12,851 bases of DNA, taken from assembly GCA_934716995.1 (NCBI GenBank), contig CAKUYO010000050.1, forward strand, positions 1-12,851, written 5' to 3'. Within the stretch, counting starts at the first letter, position 1. Each line of letters opens with the position of its first letter. The stretch is from an uncultured Bacteroidales bacterium (GTDB lineage: Bacteria; Bacteroidota; Bacteroidia; Bacteroidales; Paludibacteraceae). The notes under the pieces were generated by a model. The model worked only from the letters and a program-made list of their open reading frames with translations. It made no database searches and was not told the origin of the DNA. Below, piece after piece: positions 7,252-12,851 of this stretch. The position numbers and the translations under genes are program-made.

Positions 7252-9093
7252 TTAATCACCCACATCGATTTGAATAATATCGTTGGTGTCAATCTCAATA
7301 TTTTGAATACTCAACACAGCTCCCTCGGTCAAATGATTATCGTACACATAACGAGCCAGCGGATTTATAAAGTATTTTTCCATAATATTGCCAATACCGC
7401 GGCCACCGTTTTCCAAGTTTCCGAATGCTTTTTCTTTCAGAAATTCAAATACAGTGTCTGACCAGAAAAGTTCGATTTTCTTTTGTGAAAGTAGATTGTT
7501 TTTGATTTTATTCAGCTGTGCAGTCAAAATTTCAACGGCAACATTTTCTCTTATAAAATCGAATACAACAAAATTGTCGCCAATACGATTTAGGATTTCA
7601 GGCCGACCAAGTTGCAATTTAAAATAATCCTTTATTGCTGAAATCAGCTTGTTCTGCATTTGACTGTACGGCATATCAAGACTTATGTTAAGATGCTTTT
7701 CGCCAAACTGGTCTGCAACATACATTCCGAGGTTGCTTGTAAAAATAATAATACATTCTGAAAAATAAACTGTTTCGCCTTTTCCATCCGTCATGCGCCC
7801 ATCTTCAAGAATCTGAAGAAACTTATCAAAAATAGATGGATGTGCCTTTTCGATTTCATCAAACAGAAGAATGGAAAAAGGTTTTTCTCGGATCGCATTT
7901 GTGAGTTGACCACCAGCTTCATATCCAACATATCCCGGAGGCGCACCTAAAAGTTTCTGATCCGATTGACTTTGCTGATATTCCGACATATCAAAACGAA
8001 TGCAGGCATTCTCATCAGAAAACAGCAGCTCCGCAAGCGTTTTTGCTAGTTCTGTTTTACCAGTTCCGGTTGGACCTGCAAAAAACAGAATGCCTTTGGG
8101 TTTAGATGCACTTGAATGTTGAATTCCCGCCATATTGCAAGCTGCACGTTTGATAATATCTACAGCCTGTGATACCGCTGCGTTTTGTCCCTTGACACGT
8201 TTGTGTATGATTTCCTCTGCATTTTCAAGACGTTCCGGTGGAATTTCAGCCCAAGGATTGTTTTTCACCCCATATTTGAACATATTGATGGCTTGGTGGA
8301 TACTGGCTAAATTCAATTTTTCATTCTGGCAGAAAATTCGTAGGGCATTCAAATCCAAATTTTTTATGCCATCTGTCAAATCAACGAAGCTATCCTTAAG
8401 TTTTGAAACTTCATCATCAGAGTAACCACTATTTTCAGGAAGAAAATATGCGAGTTGCGTGTCAATAAACATCTGACGTGCAGCCTTATCCGGCTTGTTG
8501 AGCATTAATGTTTTCTCAAGCGGATTATCCAGATAAAACCAAGTAGGTACATCGTTTGCCTTTTCGGTCACCAGTATTAAAAGATTGTTTAGAAATTTTC
8601 CATCTTCCTTTTTTGCAGGTGTTTTCTTCAAGGAAGAGAGCATCAATTTGGTATAAAAATCGCGTTCCCGCTCACTTACATTGTCAGAAGAAAGTACATA
8701 ACGGGAAGCCAACATCATAACAACGACAACAGGTGCTTCTCGATTTCCAAGCGCCGTGCGAATAAGGTCACCGGCACGTTCCAAATCACCCTTTCCCATA
8801 CCATCGGTTATTTTCAAACTTCCTGCATGAAAAAGTTCATCTGTCTTTTTGGCATTGGATTTGAAAGGGTCGTAAAATCCATCAATATGATTATAGTAAA
8901 CAACATTTTCATACCCATGGTCGTGGAAATATTTGTTCAGATAATTATCCAGCATGACCATATCCCAGCGAATCTCATTGTTTTCTGTGTTTGTGGGATA
9001 AGCATAAATATCATAGACATTTCCTTCGAGAATAAAAGTGGTCTTGATATTTAGGAACATGTCCAATTCTTGGTGCCATTTTCCGACTTCCAT
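7252..9093 (-). CDS. ClpB/ClpV-like AAA+ ATPase with degenerate first module
   Basis: A 613-residue AAA+ protein. The C-terminal module is a complete Clp D2-type ATPase: Walker A GPTGTGKT (340-347), pore loop GYVG (387-390), Walker B ILLFDE (408-413), sensor-1 N454, the arginine-finger segment GRPEILNR (496-503) and sensor-2 GGRG (563-566). The D2-small domain continues to the end. Residues 1-270 look like an AAA+ fold that has lost its Walker A: VVVVMML (122-128) sits where a Walker-B strand would be and LLILVTE (171-177) where sensor 1 would be. There is no ClpN domain, no coiled-coil M domain and no ClpP-binding loop that I can see. It probably remodels or disassembles a protein complex. 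The start has GAGGT upstream, and the gene follows the membrane-protein gene after 9 bp. ClpB itself is longer and has two active modules, so no gene symbol is given. Confidence 0.9.
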   Translation of the reverse strand: MEVGKWHQELDMFLNIKTTFILEGNVYDIYAYPTNTENNEIRWDMVMLDNYLNKYFHDHGYENVVYYNHIDGFYDPFKSNAKKTDELFHAGSLKITDGMGKGDLERAGDLIRTALGNREAPVVVVMMLASRYVLSSDNVSERERDFYTKLMLSSLKKTPAKKEDGKFLNNLLILVTEKANDVPTWFYLDNPLEKTLMLNKPDKAARQMFIDTQLAYFLPENSGYSDDEVSKLKDSFVDLTDGIKNLDLNALRIFCQNEKLNLASIHQAINMFKYGVKNNPWAEIPPERLENAEEIIHKRVKGQNAAVSQAVDIIKRAACNMAGIQHSSASKPKGILFFAGPTGTGKTELAKTLAELLFSDENACIRFDMSEYQQSQSDQKLLGAPPGYVGYEAGGQLTNAIREKPFSILLFDEIEKAHPSIFDKFLQILEDGRMTDGKGETVYFSECIIIFTSNLGMYVADQFGEKHLNISLDMPYSQMQNKLISAIKDYFKLQLGRPEILNRIGDNFVVFDFIRENVAVEILTAQLNKIKNNLLSQKKIELFWSDTVFEFLKEKAFGNLENGGRGIGNIMEKYFINPLARYVYDNHLTEGAVLSIQNIEIDTNDIIQIDVGD

Positions 9094-9102
9094 AAAAGAA
9101 CC

Positions 9103-10194
9103 TCAATTCAAAGAAGAGCACTCATACAAATAGTCATTCGATACACGATTTCGTTTAATCAAAAGCCAAGAAGAATTGATTTTATCAACTCCTACAATGA
9201 CCCCCTGGCTTACTGCGCTTGCAAGGGAAATGGTTTCATTTTCAAGGGTGTTAAAATCGTATATAACATCATCTTTCTGATATAGCACATGACCATAATC
9301 AGCACCGACAACCGCCTGAACACTTTCAGCAAGAGTTTTCGGATGGGTGTCGGCTGCCTCGAAAGAGATGATTTTATCTGCGTTCTGCGCAACTACATCA
9401 CCGTTATAAAAAAACTTGTCAATATTATTGGCCAGTGTATTTCCTTCCGAAGAATCTGTTTCCGCTGCATGATGGAGAATCTTCAAATCTCTCGAAAATG
9501 TCAAATATAGAATATCCTCGCCTATGCACGCAAATGATTTTACAGAATCAAATGTGACCGTAGTAGTTTCTTTTGTTTCCAAATTGCATCGTTCTATGCC
9601 ATTAGATTCTGTCTGAAAATATAAAATTCCATCCATTATCTGTGCATTTCTGATTGGCTGAGGAACTTCGGAAACTGCTGCGACAGTGCCTGACATATCG
9701 CAACTCATCAGCTGATGAGTTGGAGATATAAAATAAATTGATCCATTATAGAAGCTAATGCTTTTTGCAATTCCATCACAGAGAACAAAAGAACTATTTG
9801 CTGTCGTTGCAATAGTTTGTGTTCCATCGGAAGAAGGCGTAACTGTCAAGTCTTGTGACACATAAGTAAAGCCGCCATTCAAGCTGGTGTTTATATCATT
9901 ACCTAGAGATTGTCCTTCGTAGATCTGATACGAATTTTTATATGTAAGGTCTGTAATACTTGTAATGGTGCCTTCTTGTGTATCCAAATATTTTTGGGAA
10001 GCACTAGTGTTGATTTTTGAACCCAAAAGGTAAGACACTACAAATGCAATTACCAGTAACACAATAAGGATAATTCTGGAATCTGCGGATTTTTTTGAAT
10101 GGCTGGGTTTTACTCCGACAATTTTGCTTAGGGTATTATTTTGCTGTTTGATATAGTCAGCCACTGTTGTGGTTGCGTCTTTTTTATTTGACAT
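9103..10194 (-). CDS. Single-pass membrane protein with propeller-like extracytoplasmic domain
   Basis: A 363-residue protein with a cytoplasmic tail of about 40 residues, one hydrophobic helix at about 41-58 (RIILIVLLV to SYLLG) and a large outer part of about 300 residues. That part repeats short strands of the form NGSIYFIS, DGILYFQT and EDILYLTF, each followed by a turn and a CD/CN-type strand. This pattern resembles the beta-propeller-like DUF5050 or YWTD-type repeats of Firmicutes surface proteins. I chose the ATG at 10194 because AAGGGTG lies in front of it. An in-frame GTG at 10203 would overlap the previous stop codon and has poor spacing. The tail contains a threonine cluster, DATTTVADY (residues 6-14), that could be phosphorylated by the operon kinase. 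It may sense something outside the cell or anchor the complex; function unknown. Confidence 0.75.
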   Translation of the reverse strand: MSNKKDATTTVADYIKQQNNTLSKIVGVKPSHSKKSADSRIILIVLLVIAFVVSYLLGSKINTSASQKYLDTQEGTITSITDLTYKNSYQIYEGQSLGNDINTSLNGGFTYVSQDLTVTPSSDGTQTIATTANSSFVLCDGIAKSISFYNGSIYFISPTHQLMSCDMSGTVAAVSEVPQPIRNAQIMDGILYFQTESNGIERCNLETKETTTVTFDSVKSFACIGEDILYLTFSRDLKILHHAAETDSSEGNTLANNIDKFFYNGDVVAQNADKIISFEAADTHPKTLAESVQAVVGADYGHVLYQKDDVIYDFNTLENETISLASAVSQGVIVGVDKINSSWLLIKRNRVSNDYLYECSSLN

Positions 10195-10199
10195 TCTGT

Positions 10200-10973
10200 T
10201 CACCCTTTAATTGCATAGCCGATGGAAAGAACAATGGATAGTACATAAAAAACAAAGATTCCCTCACCGGGCATGTCAGTTACAAGTGGAATTAAAAAAG
10301 CAAGAAGAAGAACGGCAACAATAAATAAAGTTTTATCAATGATACGCATCCTCCTGCTCGATTTCCGAATATTCCGTGCTTTAGCGACAAGACTGTCCAT
10401 CTTGTCACAATATTCTTTCTGAAGTTCAAACACCTTACGAGGAAGGCAATACTGCTTTTCCACAAGATAATTGGTTAAAGCTTGATCAATCTGGTCGCAA
10501 TCCTGTACTGTCCATTTTTCCAATACTGTGTCTGGTTTCTTTACCACCTTGTCTGAGAAAACATCAAGAATTGTGGCAGAGGTCAAATTGGTCACATTTT
10601 CTGCATAGGTGTCTGTAGTCAATTTCCCATCAAGGGATTCCAGTGACCTTAGGCTGTACCAATCTGGTTCGTCACGAGAAGTAAGTTTCCACGCCTCTCC
10701 GTATTGAACGGCATTTTCTAGGTGCATAACTAAATTGGGAATAAATGCTACAATCTTATCCATGCTTTTGAGTGCAGATAAACTACAGTTCATCAAAGCA
10801 TCCAGACCATAATATTTTTCAAGTACTGGATAACATGGCAAGGCTAAAATCATTCGATATTCGGGGAGTTCAAGGATGTTATCAACTATCAACCGTTTCT
10901 GCACAGTTTGGTCGTTCGGAAGGCAAGCACTTAACAATGCAAAAACTTTACTGCTGCTCGTTTTTAATTCCAT
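10200..10973 (-). CDS. Protein of unknown function with two C-terminal membrane helices
   Basis: I do not recognise this 257-residue protein. Residues 1-205 are soluble and mostly helical, with many charged and leucine residues. A basic stretch KSSRRMR (204-210) precedes two hydrophobic helices at about 211-231 and 237-255, giving a tail-anchored hairpin with the N-terminal domain in the cytoplasm by the positive-inside rule. I chose the ATG at 10973; a TTG one codon earlier is the only nearby alternative. The ribosome site is weak (GAAGTGAG). It starts 17 bp after the DUF4236 gene and ends 5 bp before the next start. It pairs naturally with the neighbouring single-pass membrane protein as the membrane part of the system, which is inferred from position. 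Confidence 0.7.
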   Translation of the reverse strand: MELKTSSSKVFALLSACLPNDQTVQKRLIVDNILELPEYRMILALPCYPVLEKYYGLDALMNCSLSALKSMDKIVAFIPNLVMHLENAVQYGEAWKLTSRDEPDWYSLRSLESLDGKLTTDTYAENVTNLTSATILDVFSDKVVKKPDTVLEKWTVQDCDQIDQALTNYLVEKQYCLPRKVFELQKEYCDKMDSLVAKARNIRKSSRRMRIIDKTLFIVAVLLLAFLIPLVTDMPGEGIFVFYVLSIVLSIGYAIKG

Positions 10974-10990
10974 CAATGCTCACTTCTTTC

Positions 10991-12112
10991 TTATAAGATT
11001 GATCTATGTTGAAAATGATCGATTGTATCTTTAATATTTGAGTCCGAGATTGTTAATGCAACGAAAGTTTTCCGATCAAAGTCAATTGACATAACGGTAT
11101 TGGGTTCATTATCCTCGTTTTCAAGTAAGCCATCAATATGCAGTATATCAACTGCATCAATATGAACTGCTTCAAAAATTTCGGATGCAGTCCGAATCAT
11201 AATAGCCCATAAAGTCGTTTGGTAAAAATTTTTTTGTGCGTTTTCTGGCAAAGGCGTTGTCTCATACTCTTGCGAACTGGGGTTATATCTGTAGGATTTT
11301 GCAAAAGGAAAAGTTGAAATATCTGGCAATAAAAGTTGAACGGTTAACTCTTTTTGAGGGCAACTATATTGAACATCGTAATCAACATCCAGCCCTCCCG
11401 GATATTTTGAATTTCCAAGAACCATTAAAACATATTTCTCCACAGCGGTCTGTTCACCCTGTTCGTACTGCTGCCGAAAGAAATCAATGTTGCTATTCTG
11501 TTTCAAACGTGCATACTCGTATTCGTTTTTCTTTTGAATGTAGTCTTTTAATGCTTCGTTCCGGGTTTTGCCACTAGCTGCATCATACTGAAATGCGGGA
11601 TAAGGTGTACGGTTATACTGCGCATCCCAATCAAGCGTATCATCAACTGCAAGCGTGGCGGCAATCAGGGAAGAATATTCTTTTCTTAATTGTACTTCTT
11701 CAGCGGTAAGTTCTTTCGCACGATTTTCTCCTGCCTGAGTTTGCTCAATTCTTCTTTGCCGAGCTTCATTGGCCTGCTGCCGTGCCTCTTCTGCACGCAC
11801 CATATTAGATAGTTCCCACTCCGATGTTGCACGGAGCAGTCGGGACTCTCCTGTGTATGCGTTTGTCACAGTCCTTGTATAGTTCAGAGCTGGGGCAGAA
11901 CGTGTTGCAGTAGATCGCGTACTGGTTCTTTTAGGGATGGTTTGGGTATGATAGATACCTGTTCCGGGAATCGAGTTGGTGATACGGGTTCCCTTAGGGC
12001 CAGAACAGACACGAAATCCTTTTACGCCCCAGCTATAGCTCACACCGCTTTTGCTAAAATTCATGCGGACACCGCCGCCAAGATTGATGCTTTTTCGATA
12101 ATTCCAACCCAT
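10991..12112 (-). CDS. DUF4236 domain protein with coiled-coil and unknown C-terminal domain
   Basis: A 373-residue protein. Residues about 3-55 match DUF4236: a lysine-serine N-terminus (YRKSINLGGGVRMN), SKSGVSYSWGVKG (20-32), SGPKGTRI (37-44) and SIPGTGIY (47-54). This small all-beta module is common at the N-terminus of bacterial proteins and has no established function. It is followed by a Thr/Ser/Arg-rich linker (58-85), then a charged coiled coil at about 103-150 rich in E, R and Q, and then about 220 residues of an unrecognised domain. No membrane segment is seen. AAGGTGA lies 7 nt before the ATG, and the gene starts 11 bp after the His-rich frame. The threonine-rich linker is a plausible target of the operon kinase. 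Domain assignment is firm, function unknown. Confidence 0.85.
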   Translation of the reverse strand: MGWNYRKSINLGGGVRMNFSKSGVSYSWGVKGFRVCSGPKGTRITNSIPGTGIYHTQTIPKRTSTRSTATRSAPALNYTRTVTNAYTGESRLLRATSEWELSNMVRAEEARQQANEARQRRIEQTQAGENRAKELTAEEVQLRKEYSSLIAATLAVDDTLDWDAQYNRTPYPAFQYDAASGKTRNEALKDYIQKKNEYEYARLKQNSNIDFFRQQYEQGEQTAVEKYVLMVLGNSKYPGGLDVDYDVQYSCPQKELTVQLLLPDISTFPFAKSYRYNPSSQEYETTPLPENAQKNFYQTTLWAIMIRTASEIFEAVHIDAVDILHIDGLLENEDNEPNTVMSIDFDRKTFVALTISDSNIKDTIDHFQHRSIL

Positions 12113-12123
12113 TTGTTTTCACC

Positions 12124-12546
12124 TTATTCTTTTTCAGTGGGAGGCACTATAGCCTCTACTACACTAAAAGTCGGAGCAACTGTATCTGGAACATCAGAGA
12201 TTTGAGGGAGTTGTGGAAGCTCTATGGAAGTGGGCAGCACAGTGTTATTTGTAGCTTGCGGAACCAGTACTTGGGGCAATGTTGAAGGCACAATTGTATT
12301 GCTGTGATGACTTGCATGGCTACCATGATCTCCGTGTGAAGGACGGCTATTTATATGGCCGGCATAGCTTGCGTGGCTACTGTGTTGTGAACTATGTGCG
12401 GTATTGCTATGACTTGCCACACTGCTAGAATGATTTGAATGACTAGAGCTTCCATGACTACTGTGTGCGGTACTGCTGACGTGGCTATTGTGACTACCAT
12501 GGCCAGAAGAGTGTCCAGAATAGTGAGAAGTATGATCACTATGATA
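12124..12546 (-). pseudogene. C-terminal part of a His-Xaa-Ser-repeat protein, cut off by the insertion sequence
   Basis: This frame is open for 140 codons from the insertion-sequence border to its TAA, but contains no credible start. The only candidate, a GTG at 12420, lies inside the repeat region with no ribosome binding site. The first 75 or so residues carry about 21 histidines, roughly 15 of them in H-x-S triplets (HTS, HYS, HSS, HGS, HVS, HAS). About 55 residues rich in proline, threonine and valine follow, ending PPTEKE. The composition recalls the HxsA proteins, which are tied to radical SAM maturases, although no HxsB or HxsC is visible here. Upstream in frame, a TAG lies at 12553-12555 within the insertion sequence. 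The N-terminus presumably lies beyond the element. It is the first visible gene of the operon, 11 bp ahead of the DUF4236 gene. Confidence 0.65.
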
Positions 12547-12851
12547 TGCTCCCTATAACAGAGACACTGAAATAGGGAAAGGACTAAAATGAGCAAACGA
12601 AAAGAGATTGATCCAGCGTTTAGAGTCTGGCTCCTTGAGGAATGTCTAGCAGGGCGAATGCGAGGACGGGAGGCCGCCAGACGAGCAGGTGTTTCTTCCA
12701 CTGCAATGCGAAAGTGGATCGGCTTGTATAAAATGGATGGGCCTGCAGCATTCGCATCTTCAAATGCAAAGAGGACTTATAGCGAGGAGATCAAGAAAAA
12801 AGTCGTAAAGGATTATCTGAATGGGAAAGGCAGCTTCCAAACGCTCTGCGA
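12547..12851 (+). mobile_element. Left end of an IS3/IS150-family insertion sequence (partial)
   Basis: The likely tip starts with TG at 12547 (TGCTCCCTATAACAGAGACACTG), about 40 bp before OrfA, as expected for IS3-family elements that end in TG...CA. The His-rich minus-strand frame is uninterrupted up to this border and meets a stop just inside. The right end, the OrfB transposase and the target duplication lie outside the window, so the tip is accurate only to a few bases. Confidence 0.65.
12589..12851 (+). CDS. IS3/IS150-type OrfA, helix-turn-helix subunit of transposase (partial)
   Basis: The first 87 codons of a basic DNA-binding protein, running off the right edge. Residues about 10-45 form a helix-turn-helix (LLEECLAG, REAARRAGVSSTAMRKWI), followed by a linker, LYKMDGPAAF. 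A second helix-turn-helix begins at YSEEIKKKVV. This double arrangement is typical of IS150-group OrfA, which is normally fused to the DDE catalytic OrfB by programmed frameshifting. AGGGAAAGG lies about 5 nt before the ATG. It is divergent from the operon, so its transcription runs away from it. Confidence 0.85.
   Translation, partial: MSKRKEIDPAFRVWLLEECLAGRMRGREAARRAGVSSTAMRKWIGLYKMDGPAAFASSNAKRTYSEEIKKKVVKDYLNGKGSFQTLC

Noticed and set aside
3204..9093. Type VI secretion system control genes
   Set aside because: The kinase, PP2C, FHA and Clp-like proteins fit the theme, but no sheath, tube, baseplate or membrane-complex genes are present, and the organism appears Gram-positive.
12124..12420. 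His-rich protein as a complete 98-residue gene starting at GTG 12420
   Set aside because: There is no ribosome binding site before this GTG, and the same H-x-S repeat pattern continues in frame upstream to the insertion-sequence border.
2660..12546. A canonical HxsABCD system
   Set aside because: The single radical SAM protein is too short and lacks the extra cysteine clusters expected of HxsB or HxsC, and no HxsD-like gene is visible.

Overview
The window looks like a low-to-mid G+C Gram-positive genome, probably a gut-type Clostridia (Bacillota). The evidence is G-rich Shine-Dalgarno sites (GGAGG, GAGGT, AAGGTGA), tightly overlapping genes, the protein families present and an IS3-type element. 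The exact taxon cannot be fixed from sequence alone. Nearly all coding is on the minus strand, so the genes are read from right to left.

Right edge (12547-12851): the left end of an IS3/IS150-like insertion sequence, with the start of its OrfA on the plus strand. It abuts, and appears to have cut, a minus-strand reading frame for a His-Xaa-Ser-repeat protein. Only the C-terminal 140 codons of that frame remain, without a start.

Centre (about 12546 down to 1942): one compact run of ten co-directional genes plus the His-rich remnant, with overlaps or gaps of 0-37 bp. In transcription order they are: the broken H-x-S repeat protein; a DUF4236 protein; a protein with two C-terminal membrane helices; a single-pass membrane protein with a likely beta-propeller-type outer domain; a ClpB/ClpV-like AAA+ ATPase with a degenerate first ATPase module and an intact second one; a PP2C phosphatase; a Ser/Thr kinase; a coiled-coil protein; a zinc-ribbon/FHA protein; a small NrdG-like radical SAM enzyme; and a cytoplasmic trypsin-like peptidase. 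The kinase, phosphatase and FHA reader form a closed phospho-threonine circuit. The kinase carries four R-x-T-x-I motifs in its N-terminal tail that look like FHA docking sites. The combination with a Clp-type unfoldase, two membrane proteins, a radical SAM enzyme and a protease matches no named system I can assign. It is the main candidate for an undescribed system.

Left (261-1829): a separate transcription unit with a good sigma-A-type promoter (TTGAAA-N17-TACTAT). It encodes an AlbA_2/Schlafen-type ATP-binding regulator. An 11-bp tandem repeat lies inside the gene, in front of its C-terminal winged helix, and could act as an on/off or truncation switch.

Left edge (1-260): non-coding as far as I can see, with a dyad flanked by two copies of TCGCAATGGCT and a separate short palindrome.
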